From Nocardia acididurans (GTDB taxonomy: Bacteria > Actinomycetota > Actinomycetes > Mycobacteriales > Mycobacteriaceae): DNA of 64,000 nucleotides. A program made the position numbers and the translations under genes. Positions 27,450 through 36,143 of this stretch are shown here, in pieces. The DNA is taken from contig NZ_JAERRJ010000004.1 of the NCBI RefSeq assembly GCF_016741815.1, forward strand, positions 310,001 to 374,000, read 5' to 3'. Below the pieces are notes generated by a model. It worked only from the letters and a program-made list of their open reading frames with translations, was not told where the DNA came from and searched no databases. Position 1 is the stretch's first letter. Each line of letters begins with the position of its first letter.

Positions 27450-29030
27450 ATGACGATTGGTCCGGGCAGTAGCGTCGACGGCTACCGCATCGAGCGGGTG
27501 ATCGGTGCGGGCGGTATGGGAACGGTGTTCCTGGCCCAGCATCCGACCCTGCCGCGCCGAGACGCCATCAAGGTGCTCAGCGCGCAGTACAGCGCCGATC
27601 AGGAGTTCCGCTCCCGGTTCGAACGGGAGGCGAATCTGGCCGCGGCCCTTGATCATCCGAACGTGGTGGCGGTCTACGACCGGGGCGAGCTGGACGGCCA
27701 GCTGTGGATCGCCATGCAGTACGTAGACGGTATCGACGCCGCGGCGGCCGCGACGAGGGAACCGCAGTCCATGACCCCGCAGCGGGTGCTGCGCATCATC
27801 ACCGAGGTGGGCCGCGGCCTGGATCACGCGCACCGGCGCGGCCTGCTGCACCGCGACGTCAAGCCCGCCAACTTCCTGCTCGCGCAGACCGCGGGCGAGG
27901 AGGAGCGGGTGCTGCTCACCGATTTCGGCGTGGCCAAGTCCACCGAGGACACCCTCGAACTCACCCAGACCGGAACGTTCGTCGCCACCATCGCCTATGC
28001 CTCGCCGGAGCAGTTGAACGGCGCCCCGGTGGACCACCGTTCCGACATCTACAGTTTGGCCTGCTCGTTCTTCAAACTCGCGGCGGGCCGCAACCCTTAT
28101 CCGGCGACCCAGCCGACCAAGGTCATCATGGGACACCTGTACGAGCCGCCGCCGCGGATCAGCATGGTGAACTTCGCGCTGCCGCCGGCGGTGGATCAGG
28201 TGCTGGCGGTGGCGATGGCGAAGGATCCGAACGAAAGGTTCGATTCCTGCCACGAATTCACCACCGCCCTGCGATCGGCGTTACTGCACGGAATCTCACC
28301 GCTGTCGTCCCCGACCGCGCCGGAGCCGGTCCGGCAGCCGGTCCTCGCGCCCGGCGCGTTCACGGCTCCCGTTTCGGGACCGGCGTATCCATCGCCGGCG
28401 ACGCCCACGCGGCCGCATCCCACCGCGCCGCGGAACCGGGGCGCGCTGATCGGCGCCGCTGCGCTGGCTGCCGCCTTGACGGTGGCGGGTACGGTGTGGG
28501 TGCTCTCCGGGGACGACGCCGCACCGGAGGCGCGGACTCCGGCGGGTCCGGTCACGCAGAGCGCCGCCGCACCGGTCACCACCGCCGCCGACGCGCGGCG
28601 GCTGCATCCCGCGTTCGAGGGCAAAATCATTGTGGCCGTGGATATCACCGGTGATTCCATCACCCCGACACTCGGGGCGCATCTGAAACCCGGTCCGCAG
28701 AGCCAGTTCCTGGAGGCGCTCGGATTCGTCTATAACCAGAGCTTCGCCCGCGTTGGCGAGGAACCCTCACCGCGGACGGAGAACGGCAGCACCCTCAGCT
28801 CGGAGCTGTTGTCCCCCATCCGATCCGGATTCATTCTGGCGGTGCGCAGCGATTCCAGCGCCGGCGGCGGTGGCCTGCGGGATCTCCCCTTCTCCATGAC
28901 CAGCCGGGCGGCGACGGTGCTGGTGCTCGACGATCCGGCGGCCGTGAACGCCCTGCGGAACTGGTCCGGCGACTCCGAGCGGGTCCTGCTCGACAAGCTA
29001 CTGCCGGTCCTGACGAAGGGCGTCGAATAG
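27450..29030 (+). CDS. Transmembrane serine/threonine protein kinase (PknB-like)
   Basis: 526 residues. The Hanks-type kinase domain covers about 12-275: glycine loop IGAGGMGTVF, ATP-binding Lys41, catalytic loop HRDVKPANF with Asp136, DFG at 158-160 and the activation segment with TGTFVATIAYASPEQL. A Pro-rich juxtamembrane stretch leads to one transmembrane helix (about 331-352, GALIGAAALAAALTVAGTVW). The extracellular part of about 170 residues has no PASTA repeat and no motif I recognise. It follows the two lipoprotein genes and converges on eccC. A TASP-type or PknH-like sensor role is possible but unproven. Confidence 0.92.
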   Translation: MTIGPGSSVDGYRIERVIGAGGMGTVFLAQHPTLPRRDAIKVLSAQYSADQEFRSRFEREANLAAALDHPNVVAVYDRGELDGQLWIAMQYVDGIDAAAAATREPQSMTPQRVLRIITEVGRGLDHAHRRGLLHRDVKPANFLLAQTAGEEERVLLTDFGVAKSTEDTLELTQTGTFVATIAYASPEQLNGAPVDHRSDIYSLACSFFKLAAGRNPYPATQPTKVIMGHLYEPPPRISMVNFALPPAVDQVLAVAMAKDPNERFDSCHEFTTALRSALLHGISPLSSPTAPEPVRQPVLAPGAFTAPVSGPAYPSPATPTRPHPTAPRNRGALIGAAALAAALTVAGTVWVLSGDDAAPEARTPAGPVTQSAAAPVTTAADARRLHPAFEGKIIVAVDITGDSITPTLGAHLKPGPQSQFLEALGFVYNQSFARVGEEPSPRTENGSTLSSELLSPIRSGFILAVRSDSSAGGGGLRDLPFSMTSRAATVLVLDDPAAVNALRNWSGDSERVLLDKLLPVLTKGVE

Positions 29031-29046
29031 CCCGGCGCCCTTCGTC
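29012..29046. terminator. Bidirectional terminator spanning the kinase stop codon
   Basis: GACGAAGGGCG (29012-29022) and CGCCCTTCGTC (29036-29046) make a perfect 11-bp stem around a 13-nt loop that contains the kinase stop codon. It serves the convergent kinase and eccC genes, whose ends are only 32 bp apart. Confidence 0.75.
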
Positions 29047-29062
29047 TTCGACCGGTACGGCA

Positions 29063-32000
29063 CTACATCCCGGGCAGGTTTGCGACCTGGATCATCTCCT
29101 TGCCGCGGGTGCGGGAGATGAGCATGCCGCGCCCGGGAGGCAGTTTCATCGGGCGCTCATCGGCGATGAGTTTGCCCTCGTCCTTGGGGCCGGACATGAG
29201 CAGAGTGTCCACGGACATGTTCTTCATGGAGCCGATCACGCCGTCGTAGAGTGCGCGCGAGACGCCGCCCATGCGCCGGGTGATGATCACGTGCAGGCCG
29301 ATGTCCCGGGCCTGCGGCAGATATTCCACCAGCGGGCCCAGCGGGTTGTTCATACCGCCGGTGGCGACCATGTCGTAATCGTCGATGACCACGTAGATTT
29401 CGGGTCCGGACCACCAGCTGCGGTCACGCAATTCCCGAGGCGTGATGTCGGAGCCCGGGATGCGCTTGGACAGGTAGTTGACGACCTCCTGGATCATGCT
29501 GCCGCAGGTCTGCGAGGACGTGGAGTAGCCGGCGAGCTGATCGCCTTCGATGACGCCCAGCAGGGTGCGGCGGTAGTCGATGAGGATGATCCGCGCCTGC
29601 TCCGCGGTGGAGTTGTCGGCGATGCCGCGAATGATATTGCGCAGCAGCGTCGTCTTGCCGCTTTCCACATCGGCGAACGCCAGGAAATGCGGTTCGACGC
29701 CGAAGTCCAGAACCACCGGCTGCAGTTCGGATTCGCCGATGCCGACGACCACGCGGGTCGGCCCCTGTTCGATGCCGTGCGCCCGCGCCAACTCCAGCAC
29801 GTCCTCGCGCGACCCGTTGAGCGGCAGCATGCGCACCTGGGGAGCACGCCGGTCACCGTAGAGCGCCCGCATATCCGCACCGGCGGCGCTCACACCGTCG
29901 GACAGGGTTTGCGGGTCGGTATCGGAATCCAAGCGCGGCAACGCGATGAGCATGTGCAGCTGTTCGGCGGACAGACCGCGGCCAGGGCGGTTGAGAGGCA
30001 CATTCGCCGCCACACGACGGCCCATCTCCGAATCGGACGGATCGCCGAGGCGCAGTTCGATGCGGGTACCGACCTGATCCTTGATGGCCGGCCGGATCTC
30101 GGCCCAGCGGTTCGCGCCGAGGATGACGTGGATACCGTACGAGAGGCCCTGAGCGGCAAGCTGATTGACCGCGCCCTCGAGGACGTCGAATTCCTCACGG
30201 ATGACCGCCCAGCCGTCGATGACGAGGAAGACGTCCCCGAACCGGTCCAGCAGGATCGGGTCGCTGGTCGCTCCGGCTGCGAGCGCGGCATTGCGGCGGC
30301 GCCGGTACTCGGTCATCGACTCGATGCGAAGCGACGCGAAACGCTCCTCACGCTGTAGCAGGAGGCTGCTGAGCTCGGCGATGGTGCGTCGCACCCGGTC
30401 GACGTCGAGCTTGTTCGCGACGGAACCGACATGCGGCAGGTCGACCAGACCCGCCATGGAGCCACCGCCGAAGTCGAGGCAGTAGAACTGCACCTGCTCG
30501 GGGGTGTGGGTGGCGGCGGCGGCCATGATGATGGCGCGCAGCGTGGTGGACTTACCCGACTGCGGACCGCCGACCACGGCGACATTGCCCTGCGCGCCCG
30601 CGAGATTGATGGTGAGCACATCGCGGCGCTGCTCGAAGGGCTTGTCGATGATGCCGATCGGCATCCACAGCTGACCGTGGCGGTTGACCGAGGACCGCCA
30701 GTCCGGATCGGGCAGCAGCATGTCCACGGTCGGGGATTCCTCGAGCGGCGGCAACCACACCTCGTGTGCCGGTCGGCCGTGACCGGTCAGGCGTTTCACC
30801 ACGGTCTGCAGCAGGCTGTCCGGAATGCCCTCGTCGGCGGGCGGCGGGGGCGGCAAGTCCAGCGGATCCGGAAATCCTTCGGGTTCGGGCAGTTCCAGCA
30901 TTTCCACCGGGGCGGCGGTGAAGGGACGCGGCGGCGCTTCGACGACGGCGGTGCCATCCGCGGAACGGCGGGTGGCGCGCGGTGCGACATAGGGGCCCGA
31001 CACATAGGAGGCGTTGAACCGCAGCGGATCCGAAGCATCACTCTTGAGATATCCGGAACCCGGCACACCGGGTAGGTGGTAGGCGTCGGTAATGCCCAAC
31101 ACCGCGCGGGATTCGTTGGCGGAGAACGTGCGCAACCCGATGCGGTAGGACAGGTGCGAGTCCAGGCCGCGCATCTTGTTCTCTTCCAGCCGCTGCGAAG
31201 CCAGCAGCAGGTGGACGTGCAACGAGCGCCCCAGCCGGCCGATCATCGTGAACAGATCCGCGAAATCGGGCTTCTGCGAGAGCAATTCGGAGAACTCGTC
31301 GATGACGACGAACAGCGCCGGCAGCGGGTCGAGCGGGACGCCGGCGGCTCGGGCCTTCTCGTACTCGGTGACATTGGCGAAGTTGCCCGCCGAGCGCAAC
31401 AGCTCCTGGCGGCGGTTCATCTCCCCGGCGAGTGCGTCGCGCATGCGGTCGACGAGTTCGATCTCGTCTTCGAGGTTGGTGATGACCGCGGCGACATGCG
31501 GCAGCGGGTCCAGACCGAGGAAGGTCGCGCCACCCTTGAAGTCGACGAGCACCAGGTTCAGCTGATCCGGCGAGTGCGTGGTGACCAGCGAAAGCACCAG
31601 GGTCCGTAGGAATTCCGACTTACCCGAACCTGTCGCACCGATGCACAGACCGTGCGGGCCCATACCGTTCTCGGCGGATTCCTTGATGTCGATCTCGACC
31701 GGTGTGCCGTCCGGGGTGATGCCGATGGGCACACGCAGGCGCTCGCGCCCGTGGCGCGGCCGCCACACCTTGGCCGGATCGACCTGCGCGGCATCGGGCA
31801 CCTTGAGCAGCGCCATCAGACCGGGATCCGCGGTGGTGGTGTTGTCTCCGAGACTGACGATCTGAGCCGCGGTGGCGACGCGGAATCGGGCCAGGCTGCG
31901 CGCGAAGGATTCGGCCTCGGCCAGCGTCGTCCGGTCGGCGGTGGCGAATTTCTCTGCGCCGGAAGCGCTTTTGGCGAAAACGTCGCCGTCGGCGGCGACG

Positions 32001-33085
32001 AGTTGCAGACCGCGGCGCGCGGCGAGGCCGTTCTCGGTGCCGCTGATGTCGAGGACGGTGACGGCATCGAGGCCGGACTCGCTGATCAGGCGTTCGGTTC
32101 CGTTCACGTAGCCGTCGTCGATCACGACCACCAGATGCAGGCGGCCCGCCGTCGGCTGCGGATTGCGCATGAAGCGCCCTCGTTCGAGCAGATCATCCGC
32201 GAGGGCCGTTTCCAGCTCACCGAGCGAACCGAACATCATGCGAGCCGCGCCCATACCATCGCGCTGCGTCGAATGCTGCAGGTGTGGCAGCCATTTCGCC
32301 CAACCCCAGGCGTCGGAATCGGGTTCGGCGCACACGATCGCGACGGCCACGTGGTCCGGACCGTGGAAGGCGCACAGTTCCATCAGCATGGCCTGCACCA
32401 GATTGCGCCGATCCGCTTCCGGCCCTTCGATATTGAGGGCTGGGAACGCACGCAGCGAGACAGCGGTGGGCAGGTGGTGCACCACCGAGTGGGTGCGCAC
32501 GAACCGGCGCAGCGCCACGGTGGACACCGGCTCCAGATCCTCCAGCGGCCCGGTTTCCGGCCGTGCGAGTTTCGCTGCGAGGCGGTGGGTTCCGATGCCG
32601 ACCCGTACGTGCCCGAAATCAGGATCGTTGGGGCGGCGTTCCCACATACGCCGGGTGCCGACGACGGAAGGCAGATCCGCCGGTGACGGATGGCTCCACA
32701 CCAGCGTCTCCAGCTGCTTGGTGGCGGTGCGGCGTACTTCGCGCCGGGTCTGGTCGAGGTATCGGAAATAGTCCTTGCGGTCCTCGTTGAGTTCGGCGGC
32801 GTTCTTGTTGCCGCTCCGCTGGCCCATGAACATGCCGGCCATCGACATGATCATCATCAGCGGGAACATCATCATGAAGGGGTTGGACAGGATGGACCGG
32901 CCCATCATCGCCATCATGGAGATCATGCCGATCATGGCCACGATCATGACCACCGGCATCAGCTTGGTGATCAGCGGCGCGGGGACCGCCCGGGGAATCT
33001 CCGGCGGAGCTGTCAGCGCCATTTCGCCGCCGGGGGCGCGGGGCGGGGCGATCCGGGGCCGACGCACGAAACCTTCGGTAGCCAT
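29063..33085 (-). CDS. eccC: Type VII secretion ATPase EccC (fused EccCa-EccCb)
   Basis: 1340 residues from the ATG at 33083-33085; the sequence upstream does not look like protein. Two transmembrane helices (about 40-85, MPVVMIVAMIGMISMMAMMG and the methionine-rich stretch after it) precede three FtsK/SpoIIIE-type ATPase domains. Their Walker A motifs are GATGSGKSEF, GGPQSGKSTTL and DVESGKTTLL. As in all ESX systems it is the motor that recognises substrate C-terminal signals. The undivided form differs from ESX-1, where EccCa and EccCb are separate. It lies 17 bp after mycP in the order eccD-mycP-eccC. Confidence 0.97.
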   Translation of the reverse strand: MATEGFVRRPRIAPPRAPGGEMALTAPPEIPRAVPAPLITKLMPVVMIVAMIGMISMMAMMGRSILSNPFMMMFPLMMIMSMAGMFMGQRSGNKNAAELNEDRKDYFRYLDQTRREVRRTATKQLETLVWSHPSPADLPSVVGTRRMWERRPNDPDFGHVRVGIGTHRLAAKLARPETGPLEDLEPVSTVALRRFVRTHSVVHHLPTAVSLRAFPALNIEGPEADRRNLVQAMLMELCAFHGPDHVAVAIVCAEPDSDAWGWAKWLPHLQHSTQRDGMGAARMMFGSLGELETALADDLLERGRFMRNPQPTAGRLHLVVVIDDGYVNGTERLISESGLDAVTVLDISGTENGLAARRGLQLVAADGDVFAKSASGAEKFATADRTTLAEAESFARSLARFRVATAAQIVSLGDNTTTADPGLMALLKVPDAAQVDPAKVWRPRHGRERLRVPIGITPDGTPVEIDIKESAENGMGPHGLCIGATGSGKSEFLRTLVLSLVTTHSPDQLNLVLVDFKGGATFLGLDPLPHVAAVITNLEDEIELVDRMRDALAGEMNRRQELLRSAGNFANVTEYEKARAAGVPLDPLPALFVVIDEFSELLSQKPDFADLFTMIGRLGRSLHVHLLLASQRLEENKMRGLDSHLSYRIGLRTFSANESRAVLGITDAYHLPGVPGSGYLKSDASDPLRFNASYVSGPYVAPRATRRSADGTAVVEAPPRPFTAAPVEMLELPEPEGFPDPLDLPPPPPADEGIPDSLLQTVVKRLTGHGRPAHEVWLPPLEESPTVDMLLPDPDWRSSVNRHGQLWMPIGIIDKPFEQRRDVLTINLAGAQGNVAVVGGPQSGKSTTLRAIIMAAAATHTPEQVQFYCLDFGGGSMAGLVDLPHVGSVANKLDVDRVRRTIAELSSLLLQREERFASLRIESMTEYRRRRNAALAAGATSDPILLDRFGDVFLVIDGWAVIREEFDVLEGAVNQLAAQGLSYGIHVILGANRWAEIRPAIKDQVGTRIELRLGDPSDSEMGRRVAANVPLNRPGRGLSAEQLHMLIALPRLDSDTDPQTLSDGVSAAGADMRALYGDRRAPQVRMLPLNGSREDVLELARAHGIEQGPTRVVVGIGESELQPVVLDFGVEPHFLAFADVESGKTTLLRNIIRGIADNSTAEQARIILIDYRRTLLGVIEGDQLAGYSTSSQTCGSMIQEVVNYLSKRIPGSDITPRELRDRSWWSGPEIYVVIDDYDMVATGGMNNPLGPLVEYLPQARDIGLHVIITRRMGGVSRALYDGVIGSMKNMSVDTLLMSGPKDEGKLIADERPMKLPPGRGMLISRTRGKEMIQVANLPGM

Positions 33086-33102
33086 AGGTATTTCTCCGGT
33101 TC

Positions 33103-34515
33103 TTACGAATCGAGGTCGGGCAGCTCGTCGTCGCTCCGCCGGCGGCGGTACGGAATCGACACCGCGAGACCGATGGCCAGCGCGGCCAGACAGACGACGG
33201 ACCCGATGGCGGCGATAAGCCGGGGCAGCGGATCCGGGCCCGCCGCCACACCGGGTTCGGGGAAGGCCCGGGGTTCGTCCGCCCCCTCGCTCAGCGGGGT
33301 GGCGGGGATATGCGCGGTGAGCGCCGCGAGCGGATCGATGAGCCCGGCGCCGATGCGGTCGTCGCGCCCCTGGCCCGGGGCGTGGGCGGTGCGAGTGATG
33401 CGGTCCATCACCTGCTGTGCGGTGAGCTCGGGATACTTCGCACGCACCAGGGCCGCCAGTCCCGCGACAAACGGGGCGGCGAAGCTGGTGCCGTTGATGG
33501 CCTGCGCGCCGTTCTGGCCGATCACCCGGTTCACGAGTCCGGTGCCGCCGGGCTTGGAATCGAGCGAAACGACATTCCGGCCGACAGCGGCAGCGCCGAC
33601 CCACGGCCCGTACAGCGTGATGCTCGACGGGCTGCCGTCGATGTCGACCGAGCCGACCGACAGCACGTAGGGACTGAAGTACGCCGGGGTAGCCACGGTT
33701 TGGACATCGTCCCAGCCCGATTCCTCGTTCTGATTACACCCGGTGCTGGAGTCGACGTTTCCGGCGGCGGCCACCACGACGACATTGCGTTCGTAGGCGT
33801 ACTTCACGGCGGCGCCGAGGGCGCCGTCGGCGGTATCGGATCCTGCGGTGGCACAGGCGGCTTCGGAGATATTGATCACGGTCGCGCCCATGTCGACGGC
33901 ACGCACCACCGCCGCGGCCATGGTCAGTGTAGTCCCGTATCCGGAGCTGCTGATGCTGCCGGCCGGGGCCGAGCCGCTCTGGTCCTTGGCCTTGTACGCC
34001 TCACTGAACTGACGGATGGTCAGGATCTGAGCCTCGGGCGCGACGCCGACGAAGGCATCGTCCGGACTGGGATGAGCGGCAATGATTCCGGCGACCAGGG
34101 TTCCGTGCCCGTCGCAGTCCTCCGTGCCGTCGGTGTCGGAGACATAGTCACCGCCGGCTTCCACATTCAGCCGGGGATGCCGGGCCACACCGGTGTCGAT
34201 GACCGCGACCTTCTGTCCCGCGCCCCTGCTGAACTGCCATGCGGAGGGGAGGTTCAGCACCCGCTGCGCCAGCGGGGCGTCCTTGGGCGCAGCGCCTTCC
34301 AGAGCGGGTTCGGCGCAATAGTGCTGCTTCTCGGTGGTCACCATCGGCGCCGGTTTTCCCGACAGGGCCTGTGCTTCGGCGAGGACCCCCATATCGACCA
34401 CCGGCGGCGCAGCGGCCGAGGCCGGTGCGCCCGGTACGAACAGCGCCGCACCGAGAACAACCGCCGCACACGGGATTCGGATCCAGAACCGGTCGCGTCC
34501 GCGGGCCGATCTCAT
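33103..34515 (-). CDS. mycP: Mycosin, membrane-anchored subtilisin-like protease of type VII secretion
   Basis: 470 residues from the ATG at 34513-34515, which overlaps the eccD stop (ATGA). A signal peptide (to about residue 32, PGAPASA) is followed by a subtilisin fold with Asp in VAVIDTGVARHP, His in DCDGHGTLVAGI and Ser in GTSFAAPFVAGLAALV. A single helix near the C-terminus (LIAAIGSVVCLAALAIGLAV) and an Arg-rich cytoplasmic tail anchor it. Mycosins stabilise the ESX membrane complex and may process substrates. Translational coupling to eccD fits equal stoichiometry. Confidence 0.96.
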   Translation of the reverse strand: MRSARGRDRFWIRIPCAAVVLGAALFVPGAPASAAAPPVVDMGVLAEAQALSGKPAPMVTTEKQHYCAEPALEGAAPKDAPLAQRVLNLPSAWQFSRGAGQKVAVIDTGVARHPRLNVEAGGDYVSDTDGTEDCDGHGTLVAGIIAAHPSPDDAFVGVAPEAQILTIRQFSEAYKAKDQSGSAPAGSISSSGYGTTLTMAAAVVRAVDMGATVINISEAACATAGSDTADGALGAAVKYAYERNVVVVAAAGNVDSSTGCNQNEESGWDDVQTVATPAYFSPYVLSVGSVDIDGSPSSITLYGPWVGAAAVGRNVVSLDSKPGGTGLVNRVIGQNGAQAINGTSFAAPFVAGLAALVRAKYPELTAQQVMDRITRTAHAPGQGRDDRIGAGLIDPLAALTAHIPATPLSEGADEPRAFPEPGVAAGPDPLPRLIAAIGSVVCLAALAIGLAVSIPYRRRRSDDELPDLDS

Positions 34516-35987
34516 ATGTTGCGGGCCATCGAGTAGACGTCCATGAGCCACAACACCAACGGGACGATCGACACGATCAGGGCGTATTCGAGTATCTCGT
34601 TCAGGCGCCGGGTCACCGGAGTCACCTCGATATGCGGGCCGATGACCCCGAACCCGATGGCTCCCACCGCACACGCGAGCAGGAGCGCCGCCGAGATAAG
34701 CAACATGGTCGTATCGCCCAGGCCCAGCAGCACGATCAGCAGCACGAAAGTGGCCGCACCACCGGCGATCAACGTGCACGCCTGAGTCAGATCGGCGAAG
34801 GCACGGCCCCGCAGGCACAGGATGACAGCGATCACCACGGCCAGGGTCACCCCCTGCCAGCGGTGGTCGCCCAGCGGTTCGGCGGCGAAGAGTGCGCCGA
34901 GGCCCGCGCCCAGTGTGGCGGCGAAGACCATACCGGTCTGAAATTGGTTGGCGGTGCGGGCGCGACGGCCGAGACCGGCAGCGGACGGCAGCACGGTCGC
35001 GCCGATGGCGCCGATGCCTTCGATATTGGGACGGGGTTCGTGATCCGCGGGGTCGATGGCCGCACCCGCGGTGGGCACCGGAGGCACCGGCAGGCGAGCG
35101 AGCATGGCCGACAGCCGCGGCACCATCGACAGCAACAGGATCGAGACGACCATGACCCCGGCGGCGATCTTCGGCACGCCGGCGTCCCAGATGATATGCA
35201 CGGCCGCGGCGCCACCCACCAGCAGTGACAGCGTGACAGCGGCGGCGACCACGGTCGCGCCGGCGCCGATGAGACGGTAGCCGATCGCCGCGAAGAGCAG
35301 TGTGGCGCAACAGCCGAGCAGCAGATGCGGACTGTCGAGGGTCCGCGGCACCGTGAGCGCGGCCGCACCGAAGATCAGCAGCAGCATGCACAGGGTGAGC
35401 ACGGAGGCGGTGAGTTCATCGGCGTACTTGCGTACCGCGATGACGGCCGCCACCAGCGCGGCGGCCGCGCCGCCGAACAACAGTGCGGGAGCGACGACAT
35501 AGTCACCCGCACCGCGCGAGAGAGCGCCCATCACCAGGGCGAAGAGAACCGCGACGACGCCGGCGACGAGGCCGGTCCAGCGCGCCGAATTCGGCGACCA
35601 GCTGCGGAACTCCTCGGCGGTGAGCCGGGATACCGCATCGATGACATCGTCGAACAGCGCCGGCGATTCCTTGGCCGCGACTGCGCGCAGCACCAGCAGC
35701 TCGCCGTCGTAGATCTCGGCGTCGCTGAGTGTCTGGCCGGGCGGGATCATGTCTCGTCCCAGCTTGGCCAGTGTCCAATGTTGTGGTTGAAGCGGCGTTG
35801 CTCCGTCTTCGCTACTCACCGGTTCGGGATTGCGAGATTCGACGAGCTTCACCAGATCGCCGATGAACGCGGCGATCGGAACATGTGCTGGCAGACCAAC
35901 ATCGAGCTGAGTGTTCCCCCCGATGACGGACACGCGGCACAATTCGGGTTCAGCGGCGCCTAGGCCGCTGCTCGAAGGTGCGGTCAC
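34512..35987 (-). CDS. eccD: Type VII secretion integral membrane protein EccD
   Basis: 491 residues from a GTG at 35985-35987 (TAPSSSGLGAAEPELCRVSV); an AGGAG lies about 11 bases upstream. An upstream in-frame ATG (MVSRPGWATGKR) would add about 17 residues but is less typical of EccD starts. Residues 14 to about 100 form the ubiquitin-like cytosolic domain (CRVSVIGGNTQLDVGLPAHV). About eleven hydrophobic helices follow from about residue 140, as in the EccD barrel of the ESX pore. Confidence 0.95.
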   Translation of the reverse strand: MTAPSSSGLGAAEPELCRVSVIGGNTQLDVGLPAHVPIAAFIGDLVKLVESRNPEPVSSEDGATPLQPQHWTLAKLGRDMIPPGQTLSDAEIYDGELLVLRAVAAKESPALFDDVIDAVSRLTAEEFRSWSPNSARWTGLVAGVVAVLFALVMGALSRGAGDYVVAPALLFGGAAAALVAAVIAVRKYADELTASVLTLCMLLLIFGAAALTVPRTLDSPHLLLGCCATLLFAAIGYRLIGAGATVVAAAVTLSLLVGGAAAVHIIWDAGVPKIAAGVMVVSILLLSMVPRLSAMLARLPVPPVPTAGAAIDPADHEPRPNIEGIGAIGATVLPSAAGLGRRARTANQFQTGMVFAATLGAGLGALFAAEPLGDHRWQGVTLAVVIAVILCLRGRAFADLTQACTLIAGGAATFVLLIVLLGLGDTTMLLISAALLLACAVGAIGFGVIGPHIEVTPVTRRLNEILEYALIVSIVPLVLWLMDVYSMARNI

Positions 35988-36143
35988 TTCTTGAACTGCT
36001 CCTGCCCTCTTCCCAGTTGCCCACCCCGGGCGGCTGACCATAATGTAACGGACTATCCGCAACGATGCGATTCGCATCCGTTCCGGATGGGGAGTAATGA
36101 ACGAAAGCCTAACCAGGTTCGACGAATTCGGGGTTCGCCTAAG
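35988..36143. promoter_or_regulatory. Divergent region between eccD and eccA
   Basis: 156 bp between the divergent eccD and eccA genes, expected to carry both promoters. It contains AT-richer stretches (ATAATGTAACGG near 36040-36051 and TAATGAACGAAAG near 36094-36106), but I cannot assign -10/-35 boxes with confidence. Confidence 0.4.

Noticed and set aside
33086..33604. Longer EccC start upstream of 33085
   Set aside because: The extra sequence overlaps mycP, is Arg/Gly-rich and lacks the EccC N-terminal pattern, which starts at the ATG at 33083-33085.
34516..35391. Longer mycosin start upstream of 34515
   Set aside because: It would overlap eccD for about 900 bp; the ATG at 34515 is followed by a proper signal peptide.
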